Of a stretch of DNA of 64,000 nucleotides, positions 51,998 to 61,561 are shown one piece after another. The stretch is from assembly GCF_900129315.1 (NCBI RefSeq), contig NZ_FQUS01000007.1:62001-126000 (forward strand), written 5' to 3'. The notes beneath the pieces were generated by a model, which saw only the letters and a list, made by a program, of their open reading frames with translations, did no database searches and was not told where the DNA came from. Position 1 is the stretch's first letter, and each line of letters begins with the position of its first letter. A program made the position numbers and the translations under genes. The DNA is from Fodinibius roseus (GTDB lineage: Bacteria > Bacteroidota > Rhodothermia > Balneolales > Balneolaceae).

Positions 51998-53605
51998 TTA
52001 TGATACCTGGAGGGCACCCGGGGTACCGTTTTTAACGATAAAGGAGGCTCTTGTTTTAACAGGTGCACCTGAGCTGGTGACATAGGGCAGGATACGAAAA
52101 TCCGCTCTAAACTCCTCCGGCGTCAGCCTGCAGCGGACATAGCCCCGCTGGGCATTGAAGAATTTGATATGAGGATTTTCCCGTAACAGCCGTTTGCCGA
52201 GTGAATTCGTATCCTGCCCGTCACCGGAAGATGAAATACTGGTTCCCATAAATTCGGTACCGAGAACCGGGGAATCGGGATTACTGAAATCTTCCTTCAG
52301 ATTATTTACCCAGTTTTTATGGGAATCCCCCGTCAGTACCACCATGTTTTTGATATCATTGGTTTTCAGTACCTCAAACAGGCGATTTCGCGACGCTACA
52401 TAACCATCCCATTTATCCATGCTGTAGGCCGTGCCCTCCCCGGCTTTTCGATCCCCCTGGGCCATCATAATCTGCTGAGGTAAAATGTTCCACCGGGTAT
52501 CAGAATTTGCTAAGTTGTTAAACAGCCAGGTTTCCTGCTCGTCGCCCAGAATGGTACGGGAGGGATCCAGCCGCTCGGAACAACCCGAATGAACGCCGTC
52601 GTCACAGGCGAAGTCCGTTCGAAACTGGCGGGTATCAAGGACATTGAACGTTGCCAGGTCTCCAAAAGTAAAATCCCTGTACAATTGCATGTCTATATTC
52701 TCGGGTATGGATGCCTTTCGCAGCGGCATGTGCTCGTAATAGGCCTGAAAGGCGTTGGCGCGCCGGGCTAAGAAGTCTTCGTTATTATCATAGGGAGGCC
52801 CTTCTCCGCCCCAGTTGTTTTTGACTTCATGGTCATCGGGCGTCACAATCCAGGGAAAAGCGGCGTGGGCGGCCTGTAAAGAGGGATCACTTCTATACTG
52901 TGCGTACCTGATGCGATAATCTTCCAGCGAATAAATTTCATGGATGGGCAGATGTCCCCGGCCGATTTCGCCCTGTCCGCCTTTTTCGTAAATGTAATCT
53001 CCCAGGAAAAAAACGACATCCAGACCTTCTTCCACCAGGTGATCATAGGCGGTATAGTATCCCGATGCATAATGCTGGCAGGAGGCAAAAGCAAAGTTCA
53101 GTTCATCAGGTTTGGCGCCATAAGCGGGTGCTGTTTTGGTCCGTCCGATGGGACTCGTTTCACCATTCGCACGAAACCGGTAATAATACCAGCTGCCGGG
53201 AGCCAGTCCGTCGACCTCCACGTGGACAGAGTGTCCGTATTTCGGCCCCGCAACGGTGCTGCCCGAGCCAACAAGCTGGCTGAATGACCGGTTTCTCGAT
53301 ACTTCCCAGCCGACTTCCACCTGTTCCGGGGGCATCCCTCCCCCGATCAACGGGTTGGGGGCCAGTCGGGTCCACAACACAACACCGCCCGGAAGGGGAT
53401 CGCCTGATGCTACGCCAAGGGTGAAGGGGTAGTTCAGTGATTTGGCGGAGGTATGCAGGAACGGGAAAGCAGAAGTCAATCCAAGCCCGGTTAAGGTAAT
53501 GGCCGACTTTCGCAAAAAGCTGCGCCGGTCCAGCCGGTTGGTTTGTGGCTGCTCAACCTGTTGTTCTTCCCCTTCAGTATTATCTTTCATGCCGGTTTTA
53601 TTCAT
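51998..53605 (-). CDS. phoD: PhoD-like alkaline phosphatase with Tat signal
   Basis: Exported phosphatase or phosphodiesterase of the PhoD family, which uses calcium and iron and releases phosphate from esters such as teichoic acids or nucleotides. 535 residues. A twin-arginine signal RRSFLRKSAIT near residue 28 shows Tat export. A fibronectin-like N-terminal domain (YPFTLGVASGDPLPGGVVLWTRLAP) leads to the catalytic domain, with FLGDYIYE, TPDDHEVKNNWGGE and LTGDSHKNW metal-binding motifs. An internal ATG five codons in is an alternative start. No pho regulon neighbours are seen. Confidence 0.94.
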   Translation of the reverse strand: MNKTGMKDNTEGEEQQVEQPQTNRLDRRSFLRKSAITLTGLGLTSAFPFLHTSAKSLNYPFTLGVASGDPLPGGVVLWTRLAPNPLIGGGMPPEQVEVGWEVSRNRSFSQLVGSGSTVAGPKYGHSVHVEVDGLAPGSWYYYRFRANGETSPIGRTKTAPAYGAKPDELNFAFASCQHYASGYYTAYDHLVEEGLDVVFFLGDYIYEKGGQGEIGRGHLPIHEIYSLEDYRIRYAQYRSDPSLQAAHAAFPWIVTPDDHEVKNNWGGEGPPYDNNEDFLARRANAFQAYYEHMPLRKASIPENIDMQLYRDFTFGDLATFNVLDTRQFRTDFACDDGVHSGCSERLDPSRTILGDEQETWLFNNLANSDTRWNILPQQIMMAQGDRKAGEGTAYSMDKWDGYVASRNRLFEVLKTNDIKNMVVLTGDSHKNWVNNLKEDFSNPDSPVLGTEFMGTSISSSGDGQDTNSLGKRLLRENPHIKFFNAQRGYVRCRLTPEEFRADFRILPYVTSSGAPVKTRASFIVKNGTPGALQVS

Positions 53606-53824
53606 GAGTCTTTTATAATGTTAAACGGTAACGAAGGCGTTGTGCGGTAACCTCAAATCGTAGCCTGTTTTTCTCCGAATATTATTCTGAGATTAAAATA
53701 GTATATGCCGCTCCCATAGTCTTTAAGGAAATGTTAAGGAAATATTAGCATTATGATAGATTCCTGAATTGCCTTTCAATGAAGTAATTCAACTTGTTCT
53801 GGAAAGGTACAGGTTATTTTGGGT

Positions 53825-55801
53825 TCACTTTTCATTTTTCTGAAATCTTCTCAGCAGTTCGCCCAGGAATTTGTTGGCATACACCTTGTTAATATGATCC
53901 ATGTCCGCCAGGATGACGAGCCGGTCCTTGCTACGCGAAAGCGCCACATTGAGCAGGCGCGGAACCGCCAGCCCGTTTTTTTCTTCATCAAAGGGCCGCA
54001 CCGAGTAATGCCGCCGCCGGCCGTATGAGTCCTCCCCGCTCATGACAGTATCAAAAATGATCACCTTCTTTTCCCTTCCCTGGAAGGTGTGGATCGTTCC
54101 CACTTCCACGACATCCAGTCCCTGCTCATACAGCTCGCCCCGGATATCGTACACGGTGCTTCGAAAAGGCACAATGACGCCGATTTCCTCCATCGGCACA
54201 TGGTTTTGGAGGATCAGTCGCTTCAGTATCCGGGTCAGGATGACGCTGTGGACCTCATTTACGGGACTGAATCCCCGTCCCTCGTCTTTCTGGGTAAGCT
54301 CCGGGCCGTACTTTTGACTGTCAATCACATGGACCGTGGGCGCTTTGGCTGTTGTCGGGGCAGATGTCATCTTCCGCTCGTTGCCGGGGGCGGCCGTTTT
54401 CAGTCGTCCCTCATAGAACACCGAACTCAATACCTCCGCCAGGTCTTTGTTCAGCCGGTATTGCGTGTCAAAAAAGGTGGTCAGCGGGCGGTTCCGGTCG
54501 TGCCACGCAAAAAGGTCTTCGGTGCTTTTTGCTTTGGAGGCATAGGTAAAAATATCTTCTTCCAGGAACTGACGAGCTTCCATGTCGCCTGTTATGGCGA
54601 TGGGGGGTAGCTGCATGGGATCACCCACCACGACAATATGGTCCCCGGCCATGGCCGTCAGCACCATCAGGTACGGCAGGTTCGCCATCGACGCCTCGTC
54701 GATGACGACGGCGTCAAATTCCTGCCCGTCAAAGAGGTCGGAAGTACACACTTTAGCCAGGGTCGTTGCCACCAGCTGCATGCCTTCAAGCTCCCTGCGT
54801 TCGTTGACGGAAATGAGGCGGTCAACTTTTTCCTCCAGCGCCGCCTCGCCCCCGTGCTTGTCGAGCCGTTCGCCCAGCCTGGCGATCTCATCATCCAGCT
54901 CCTGCGGTACCGATTCCCCGTGATCCATCAGGTTGTCGATCTCTTTTTGGAGCTTTTGATATTTCCCCAGCAGGTTGGAAAGGTCGGCGGCCTGCCGTTC
55001 CTGTTCCTTTGCTTTTTTTTCAATATGCCGGTCGAACAGCACCGTTTCCAGCCGCTCGCTGTCCAGCGCCATTTCCCCGAAACGCGTCGCCTTTTCTTCC
55101 AGGTGTTCTTTTTCTACCGCCGTCAGCGCCTCCAGCGCACTTAGCAGTCCCACATCCACCGCCCGGTTGGTATTCGCCGCGAAGAGCACCCGTTTCCCCT
55201 TGATCAGGTAGTTGGCAATCATAAAGCCGAGGGTGGAGGTCTTGCCCGTTCCCGGGGGACCCCAGACATACAGTACCTTGTTTTGAAGGGCTTTGAGCAG
55301 CGATTCGTGCTGGGCGTCGTTTCTTCTGCTGTCGTCGAGCACACGTGTGTCCGGGTCCTTGCTGTGGTGCCGGTCAGCGTCGGGGTAAAACAGGCGTCCT
55401 ATCCGTTCCCGCACCTGCCGGTCTTCCCTGTCCAGTATTTTTTGGAGTTCGGTACGGAGCCGGCGCAGGATAAAATCATTCTCCCACTCCAGGGTTACCT
55501 TTGGGAGGGTGCCGCCAAAATTATGGGGAAAATGCAGGATCGCCTTTTCCTCGGATATTTCAACCGGGTAAAGCTCGAATTCTTCCTCATAGCCTTCCAT
55601 TTCCGCGCGGATGATTTCCGCGAACCGGAGGGAGGTGTTTTTTGACTCAAACTCGTAATAGAACACCCCCGGCGGGTGATGGTCCGACAGCACCCCATCA
55701 AACAGGACCTCGTGGGCCGGCTTTTCGCGCACCGCCTCTATCTCGGCATTGACCGCCTCCAGCGCCCGCTTGATGAGTTTTTTGACTTTTTTGTCAGACA
55801 A
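53825..55801 (-). CDS. Superfamily 1 DNA/RNA helicase (UPF1/DNA2-like AAA family)
   Basis: 658 residues. An N-terminal region of about 140 residues has no recognisable domain. Walker A GPPGTGKTSTLGF is near residue 180 and the Walker B DEAS near residue 365, with a helical insertion between them (about 225-330). C-terminal SF1 motifs are VVGDPMQLPPI, DTQYRLNKDLAEV, VGTIHTFQGREKKVIIFDTV and LLNVALSRSKDRLVIL, the last two typical of UPF1/DNA2/SMUBP-2-type helicases. Its cellular role is not predictable from context. The GntR regulator gene lies 305 bp upstream in the same direction. Confidence 0.88.
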   Translation of the reverse strand: MSDKKVKKLIKRALEAVNAEIEAVREKPAHEVLFDGVLSDHHPPGVFYYEFESKNTSLRFAEIIRAEMEGYEEEFELYPVEISEEKAILHFPHNFGGTLPKVTLEWENDFILRRLRTELQKILDREDRQVRERIGRLFYPDADRHHSKDPDTRVLDDSRRNDAQHESLLKALQNKVLYVWGPPGTGKTSTLGFMIANYLIKGKRVLFAANTNRAVDVGLLSALEALTAVEKEHLEEKATRFGEMALDSERLETVLFDRHIEKKAKEQERQAADLSNLLGKYQKLQKEIDNLMDHGESVPQELDDEIARLGERLDKHGGEAALEEKVDRLISVNERRELEGMQLVATTLAKVCTSDLFDGQEFDAVVIDEASMANLPYLMVLTAMAGDHIVVVGDPMQLPPIAITGDMEARQFLEEDIFTYASKAKSTEDLFAWHDRNRPLTTFFDTQYRLNKDLAEVLSSVFYEGRLKTAAPGNERKMTSAPTTAKAPTVHVIDSQKYGPELTQKDEGRGFSPVNEVHSVILTRILKRLILQNHVPMEEIGVIVPFRSTVYDIRGELYEQGLDVVEVGTIHTFQGREKKVIIFDTVMSGEDSYGRRRHYSVRPFDEEKNGLAVPRLLNVALSRSKDRLVILADMDHINKVYANKFLGELLRRFQKNEK

Positions 55802-56106
55802 AGGGATATCGCTATTAGTTATAAATTATTGGTGTCCGGAGAAACTTTTAAAACGCTCAAAAAAGAGAGCTGGTTTTCCCCATTTCTTTCTGCTCGGCCC
55901 GCCCGTTCCCTTTCCGCGCCTCATCTGCCAAGGCCGGGAGCATGGAATCGCAAACTTTTTCCAGATTAACCGGGAGACCATATGAACAGGAATTTGGAAT
56001 CAATTTACTATTTAAAAAACGGACCATATAGCCTTTTATCAATAAAAGTATAATGTATAATTTTTTACCGGACACTAATGATTCTCCATTCGTAATTCCC
56101 AATTTA
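55802..56106. other. Spacer between GntR regulator and helicase genes
   Basis: About 305 bp, upstream of the helicase gene on the minus strand. AT-rich flanks surround a compact G+C-rich block at about 55865-55950. An open frame runs through it on the minus strand, partly inside the GntR gene in another frame, but I see no start or family support. The block might be a structured leader or a small RNA; this is only suggested by composition. Confidence 0.35.
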
Positions 56107-57000
56107 CTACTGGTCCCAGAGCTCAGCCCGGATGGTATCGGCACTTTTCGGGGAAATTTGATATTCCAGTTTAATGCGCCGGCGGTCCGGAATTTTCTGT
56201 TCCACCAGTTTGGCGCTCTGCGCCGTGTACAAGATGAGATCAGCCTCCCGGACGAACAGCGGCAGGGACTTCCCGTAGGTTGCACCCGCCACGAACGAGC
56301 CGCCAAATTGAATACTCACCTTTAATTCATTGATGATTTTGGGAATGGTCTGGTCCTCCGCGGTCACCAAGCCGATGGTTTCAATGGCCGCCCGATCCAC
56401 AATGGAGAGCAGCGTATCGGGATTGATGCTGTAGACAATCGGCAGCAACCGGCCTTTTTCAGCATACTCGCGAAACTTGTTTACCAGCTGTACGGGCACG
56501 AAAAGAGCGTCGTAGTTGACGGTCTTGTTGTATTGATTCGCATTCAGCACGCGGCTTCGCACGCCCACTTCCCGCTGAATGGCATCGGCAATCATTTTGC
56601 CAAGCTCATCTGTTTCGCCAATGCTGGCACAGCTTTCGATCCGGTCGGGCCAGTCCATAAAGCTCAGCTGCTCCTGGAAAAGCTCATCCAGTTCCGACTC
56701 ATCGAGGCCATAGCCGATCAGCTCTTCCAGGAGCTTACGCATCTTTTCGGCACCTATCTCCAGCCGGTCGGCTTTATCCAGGTTGGTATTCTGCCGTTCC
56801 ACGATAAAGCCTTTACCGCGTTCGCCACGGATAAGCCCTTCATCCGCCAAAATGTGATACGCTTTGCGTACCGTATGAAAACTCGACTCCAGCTGCTGTC
56901 CCAGCTGACGCGTAGAGGGCAGCGTTTCGCCCACCTGGAACTGCTTGGTGGCGATCATCAGGCGGATCCGGTCGGCAATATATTTGGCGGAGGTTTTCAC
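56107..57000 (-). CDS. GntR family transcriptional regulator
   Basis: 297 residues. An N-terminal winged helix (about 1-72) shows KYIADRIRLMIATKQFQVGETLPSTRQLG and the recognition segment SSFHTVRKAYHILADEGLIRGERGKGF. The C-terminal part (about 95-297) is an effector or dimerisation domain that does not match FadR, UTRA or aminotransferase types by eye; it has alternating alpha/beta character. It starts with GTG directly after the stop of the DUF5615 gene, with no gap, so it is translated with the toxin-like pair. The target is unknown, perhaps its own operon or the helicase downstream. Confidence 0.82.
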   Translation of the reverse strand: MKTSAKYIADRIRLMIATKQFQVGETLPSTRQLGQQLESSFHTVRKAYHILADEGLIRGERGKGFIVERQNTNLDKADRLEIGAEKMRKLLEELIGYGLDESELDELFQEQLSFMDWPDRIESCASIGETDELGKMIADAIQREVGVRSRVLNANQYNKTVNYDALFVPVQLVNKFREYAEKGRLLPIVYSINPDTLLSIVDRAAIETIGLVTAEDQTIPKIINELKVSIQFGGSFVAGATYGKSLPLFVREADLILYTAQSAKLVEQKIPDRRRIKLEYQISPKSADTIRAELWDQ

Positions 57001-57363
57001 TTATTTTCTAACGCGTATTCTATGAGGTTCAATTAGCAGTAACTTGCCTGAATAATGATCTTGAAGTGGATGATTTAAAAAGTAATTATTCAATCGCTCA
57101 AGAATTTGATCAATGACTTCAGGCCTATTTTTAACCTGTAATGCAATAATGCCGTGATATTGATGAGGCGGATAAATTATAAGATCAGCAAAATCGCCAT
57201 TAAGTGTTAATAAAATAGCATTCAACGATTGAGCTTCTGAAATAACTTGTTGGTCTGGAGCATTCGTAGGAAGATGGTCTCTTAATAAATGGACATTATA
57301 TCCCTGATGCTTTAAAAAATCACTGACAGATCGTGGAACACAATGATCTATAAAAAACCGCAT
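57001..57363 (-). CDS. DUF5615 family PIN-like protein (toxin-like)
   Basis: 120 residues. The N-terminal FFIDHCVPRSVSDFLKHQG and the mid-protein ILLTLNGDFADL preserve acidic positions of the PIN-like nuclease fold (Asp6 and the Asp in NGDF). Proteins of this family pair with DUF433 proteins and are predicted type II toxin-antitoxin nucleases. It overlaps the DUF433 gene by one base. The sequence is clearly more AT-rich than mutS and the regulator. Confidence 0.84.
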   Translation of the reverse strand: MRFFIDHCVPRSVSDFLKHQGYNVHLLRDHLPTNAPDQQVISEAQSLNAILLTLNGDFADLIIYPPHQYHGIIALQVKNRPEVIDQILERLNNYFLNHPLQDHYSGKLLLIEPHRIRVRK

Positions 57364-57584
57364 CAGGCTGTCAATTCAAATTCCGAAAGATCTCTGGCGT
57401 AACGAAGACAGGCTTTGATATCATCTTTTGTAAGGTCAGGAAACTCTTCAATAATTTCTTCAAAATCATATTCTGAAGCAAGGTAGCCCAAAATCAGACT
57501 TACCGGTATCCGTGTATTCTTTATTCTCGGTTTCCCTTTTAAAACATCAGGCGTACTTTCAATATGATTTTGCCAGTCTTTCAT
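57363..57584 (-). CDS. DUF433 family antitoxin-like protein
   Basis: 73 residues with the DUF433 pattern: near the start VLKGKPRIKNTRIPVSLILGYLASEYDFEEI (given here across positions 14-45), then FPDLTKDDIKACLRYARDL. It is a small helix-turn-helix-like fold regularly encoded just before a DUF5615 protein. It is first in the three-gene unit DUF433-DUF5615-GntR. Like its partner it is AT-rich. Confidence 0.88.
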   Translation of the reverse strand: MKDWQNHIESTPDVLKGKPRIKNTRIPVSLILGYLASEYDFEEIIEEFPDLTKDDIKACLRYARDLSEFELTA

Positions 57585-57665
57585 GATCTTATTTATTCAT
57601 TCATACTAATATATGCAAAATTTTAGTTTCTTTTATAAAGCAACAATCCCAATTTACAAGGCCTT

Positions 57666-60356
57666 CTACTTACGCTTCTCCACCAGCTTTTTCAGCTCCG
57701 AGACCAGCATCAGCGATTCGATGGGCGTCATGCGGTTGGGGTCGGAGGCCTCCAGTTTGTCGATCAGCATTTCGAGGTTGGGATCGATCTGGGTTTGGAA
57801 CAGCGACGGCTGGGTAATCTGCTCCTGCTTCTCCATCTCCCGGGCGGCTTTTTTGACCGCCTCTTTCTTTTTCCTGGCGCCTTCCTCAAGAGTACCGTTG
57901 CGGTCGGTGACATCCAGGCTGTGGCTCTCAAGATTTCCGAGGATCTCTTTGGCCCGTTCGATGACAATGGAGGGCAGGCCCGCCATATCGGCGACCTGGA
58001 TGCCGTAACTGTGGTCGGCGCCGCCGCGGACCAGCTTGCGGAGAAAAATGACTTTGTCGTCGTGCTCTTTGACCGACACATTGTAATTTACGATATGGTC
58101 GTACATATTTTCCAGTTCGTTCAGCTCGTGGTAGTGGGTGGCGAAGAGCGTCTTGGCGGCCACGGAGGGCTGGTTGTGCAGGTATTCGGCCAGCGACCAG
58201 GCAATACTGAGTCCGTCGAACGTGCTGGTGCCGCGGCCCACTTCATCCAGCAGAATCAGGGAATTGCGGGTGGCGTTATTAAGGATATTGGCCGCTTCGT
58301 TCATTTCCACCAGGAAGGTGCTCTCGCCCGCCGCCAGGTTGTCGGAAGCCCCCACGCGGGTAAAGATCTTGTCCACCAGTCCGATGTGGGCCTGCTCGGC
58401 CGGCACGAAACAGCCGATCTGCGCAAGCAGCACGATAAGCCCGGTCTGGCGCAGGATAATACTCTTGCCCGCCATATTGGGACCCGTGATAATTAAAATC
58501 TGTTCGTCTTCATTCTCCAGGTGGATGTCATTGGGTATAAACGGGTCGCCGGGCGGGAGGGTCTTTTCCACCACCGGGTGCCGCCCCTTGGTAATATCGA
58601 TCACCTGGTCGTCGGCGATGGCCGGCTTGCAGTAGTTATTGCGGTAAGCGACCTCGGCGAAACTCTGCAGGCAATCGAGCTCGGCGAGGGCCTGGGCAAT
58701 CTGCTGCACCTCTTCGGCAAAGTCCGCCACATACAGGCGCAGCTCTTCGAACAGTTCGTATTCGAGGGTTTTGCTGCGCTCTTCGGAAGAGAGGATTTTC
58801 TCCTCGACCTCCTTCAGTTCAGGGGTGATGTAACGCTCGGAATTCACCAGGGTCTGTTTGCGGATGAAATGATCCGGCACTTTCTCGGTATGCGTGTTGG
58901 TGACCTCGATATAGTAGCCGTAGACCTTGTTGTAGCCGATTTTTAGCGAGTTGATACCGGTTTCGGCGGCCAGCTCATCTTTAATTTCGCTGATATAATT
59001 TTTGCCGTTGCGGGCAATATCGCGCAGCTCGTCCAGCTCCTCGTTAAACCCGTCTTCAAAAATTCCGCCGTCGCGCACGCTGGCCGGGGGATCCTCTACA
59101 ATGGCCTTTCCGATGCGTTCCTGCACTTCCACCAGCAGTTTCAGGCGATCCAGGATATCATTCAGCAGGGGCTCTTCGAGCTGGTTAAACTGCATTTTTA
59201 TGCGGGGAACCTGGGCCAGCGACCGCTTCAGCTTCTCGAGGTCACGGGCATTGGCACGTCCCACGCATATTCGGGAAATAAGCCGCTCCAGGTCGCCCAC
59301 CTGTCCCAACTCCTTGCGCAGCTGCTCCCGTACGTCGTGGTTCACGTGCAATGCTTCCACCGCGTTCAGCCGTTCCCGGATCGGGCGCATACGTTTGAGG
59401 GGACGCATGATCCACTTGCGCAGCAGGCGTCCCCCCATGGCCGTGGCCGTATCGTCAAGGATCGAGATAAGCGTACCCTCACTTTGTCCCTCCTGTATTG
59501 TTGTGGTCAGTTCCAGGTTGCGCTTTGTCGAGCCGTCCAGCGCCATATACTCCTTGTTCTCGAACGACTGCAGCCGCTTAATATGTCCAAGTGACGCCTT
59601 TTGAGTCTCCTGCAGGTAGTGCATCAGCGCACCGGCTGCCGTGTGGGCTATTTCCTGTTTTTCCACGCCAAATCCTTTCAGGGAATGCGTTTCGAAATGG
59701 TCGGTCAGGAGGTTGTACCCGTACTCGCCCTCGTATACCCAGTCTTCAATGAAGGTAAGGTTGTAATCCAGCAGTTCTTCGGGGACATTGTTCTTCAGGT
59801 TCTGTGGCAGCAATAGTTCGGAGGGGGTCACCGACTGCAGCAGATCGCTGAGCTGCCGCCTGGTGATCTGGCTGAGCGCAAATTCGCCCGTGGATACATC
59901 CGAGAAAGCCACGCCGGCCGTTTTTCCTTCCCAGTAGACGGCTGCGGCATAATTATTCCGTTTGTGTTCCAGTAATTTTTCGGACATCGTAACGCCGGGC
60001 GTCGTAATCTCCGTCACTTCCCTGGAGACGATCTTGCGTCCCGCTTTTTTTGCGTCGGATGGATTTTCGACCTGCTCGCAAACCGCTACCCGGTGGCCCT
60101 TTTTCACCAGTTTCGGCAGGTAGGTGTCCAGGGCGTGATAGGGAAAACCAGCCAGGGGCGTCTGGTCGCTTCCATTGTTGCGTTTGGTAAGCGTGATCCC
60201 GAGCTCTTCGCTCACCAGTTCGGCATCGTTGGCAAAGGTTTCATAAAAGTCGCCGACCCGAAACAGCAGAATCGCTCCCTCGTGTTCCTCCTTGATATCG
60301 TGATACTGGCGCATCAGCGGGGTTAAATCTTTTTTCTTTTTTTTCGTGGAACTCAT
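57666..60356 (-). CDS. mutS: DNA mismatch repair protein MutS
   Basis: Mismatch-recognition ATPase. 896 residues. Domain I carries the mismatch-contacting Phe-x-Glu motif in GDFYETF near residue 36. Domains II-IV follow, then the ATPase with Walker A GPNMAGKS at about 622-629, the ABC signature-like STFLVEMNEAANIL, and Walker B LILLDEVGRGTSTFDG. The C-terminal dimerisation tail (about 800-896) is present (DPNRMTPIESLMLVSELKKL). The length is typical of MutS1. It is divergent from the YihY gene. Confidence 0.98.
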   Translation of the reverse strand: MSSTKKKKKDLTPLMRQYHDIKEEHEGAILLFRVGDFYETFANDAELVSEELGITLTKRNNGSDQTPLAGFPYHALDTYLPKLVKKGHRVAVCEQVENPSDAKKAGRKIVSREVTEITTPGVTMSEKLLEHKRNNYAAAVYWEGKTAGVAFSDVSTGEFALSQITRRQLSDLLQSVTPSELLLPQNLKNNVPEELLDYNLTFIEDWVYEGEYGYNLLTDHFETHSLKGFGVEKQEIAHTAAGALMHYLQETQKASLGHIKRLQSFENKEYMALDGSTKRNLELTTTIQEGQSEGTLISILDDTATAMGGRLLRKWIMRPLKRMRPIRERLNAVEALHVNHDVREQLRKELGQVGDLERLISRICVGRANARDLEKLKRSLAQVPRIKMQFNQLEEPLLNDILDRLKLLVEVQERIGKAIVEDPPASVRDGGIFEDGFNEELDELRDIARNGKNYISEIKDELAAETGINSLKIGYNKVYGYYIEVTNTHTEKVPDHFIRKQTLVNSERYITPELKEVEEKILSSEERSKTLEYELFEELRLYVADFAEEVQQIAQALAELDCLQSFAEVAYRNNYCKPAIADDQVIDITKGRHPVVEKTLPPGDPFIPNDIHLENEDEQILIITGPNMAGKSIILRQTGLIVLLAQIGCFVPAEQAHIGLVDKIFTRVGASDNLAAGESTFLVEMNEAANILNNATRNSLILLDEVGRGTSTFDGLSIAWSLAEYLHNQPSVAAKTLFATHYHELNELENMYDHIVNYNVSVKEHDDKVIFLRKLVRGGADHSYGIQVADMAGLPSIVIERAKEILGNLESHSLDVTDRNGTLEEGARKKKEAVKKAAREMEKQEQITQPSLFQTQIDPNLEMLIDKLEASDPNRMTPIESLMLVSELKKLVEKRK

Positions 60357-60565
60357 CAGTGATTCTGGGTTGAATACGTTGTGTATTTGTTTCAGTCAAA
60401 GGTATGAAATTGACGGTTCTTTAAGAAGCAGCCGTCTTACGGTGTGTTCTTTAAAAACAGCAATAGCGCATGAGAAATCAATTAAAAATCCGACCTTTCC
60501 CGGAAGTGTAATTTAAGTTAGCATTAAGAGCACTCAGCAGTTATCTTTTAGCTCTTTACTAATTT

Positions 60566-61483
60566 ATGAGAAACAAAGTGCAGAAGTACAAAAAATTCTG
60601 GCAGCTCATCGTCCGGCTGCTGAAGAAGAAAGACATTTTTTTTAACGCGTCTGCTATCACCTTCAACCTATTTATTTGTGCGATACCCTTTACGCTGCTG
60701 ATGATCTCTATCATAGGTTATGTGCTTACCTATGACGAAGCGTTCAATGAAATTCTTCGTTATGGACGCGAGCTGTTTCCCAGTTTTACCTATGAGTCAG
60801 AATCAGGAGATGTGTACCGGGGCGCCGTGACCCTGGAGACACTGCTTAATCCGCTGATCGGAGCACGGCAGATTTTCGGAATTATGGGGACAATTATCCT
60901 GGTTTTCTTTTCCCAGGGGTTATTCCATACGCTCAAGCACGTCGTGTTTGATATCTTTGATATAAAAGATCGCCGTCATCCTATCTTAGAGATGGTCTAC
61001 AACTTTTTTACCTTCGGGTTAGTGGGCAGCGTTTTCCTGTTTTTCAGCCTGATCATTTCACTCGTATCCCTGGTATCCATCAATGAGCTGCCGCTGCCAT
61101 TTACGGATATGGTGTTTGAGCTGGGTTGGCTGTATGAACTGCTCAATCTGGTTATCCCTGTTTTATTTACCTTTTTTCTGTTTTTTATCATTTTCCGGTA
61201 TATAACGGAAAAACGGATGCAGCTGAAAGTGGCTCTGCTCGCCGCCCTGACCTATACCATCCTTTTCGAGCTGGCCAAGTTCGGGGTCGGCTGGTATCTG
61301 GAGTATGCCCTCCATTCCTACCGCTATTTTTACCAGGGATACACGATCCTGGTTATCATTGGTGTGTGGGCATTCTATTCTGCAGCCCTTTTTGTTTTTA
61401 GCACAATCATTGCCCGGGCTTACCAGCAGGTTTTTGTTGAAGATCAATCTATCCCGAGGAACCCGTATACCGTTATTTCATAA
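60566..61483 (+). CDS. YihY/virulence factor BrkB family membrane protein
   Basis: 305 residues with about six membrane helices. Family signatures are an early FNASAITFNLFICAIPFTLLMISI segment, the central ARQIFGIMGTIILVFFSQGLFHTL, and near the end ALLAALTYTILFELAKFGVGWYL and YTILVIIGVWAFYSAALFVF. Long mislabelled as RNase BN, the family is membrane-embedded and has no established activity. It is 78 bp upstream of the glycosylase gene and probably cotranscribed. Confidence 0.9.
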   Translation: MRNKVQKYKKFWQLIVRLLKKKDIFFNASAITFNLFICAIPFTLLMISIIGYVLTYDEAFNEILRYGRELFPSFTYESESGDVYRGAVTLETLLNPLIGARQIFGIMGTIILVFFSQGLFHTLKHVVFDIFDIKDRRHPILEMVYNFFTFGLVGSVFLFFSLIISLVSLVSINELPLPFTDMVFELGWLYELLNLVIPVLFTFFLFFIIFRYITEKRMQLKVALLAALTYTILFELAKFGVGWYLEYALHSYRYFYQGYTILVIIGVWAFYSAALFVFSTIIARAYQQVFVEDQSIPRNPYTVIS

Positions 61484-61561
61484 GCTTTCCTCTTTCGAAT
61501 CAATTATGCATTAGCTGCTTAACTTCAATCACTAAACGGGTTAAAAAAGTAAATATATACT

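Noticed and set aside
55857-56306. 149-codon minus-strand open frame overlapping the end of the GntR gene
   Set aside because: Over half lies inside the GntR gene in another frame, and the remaining part shows no start or family pattern.
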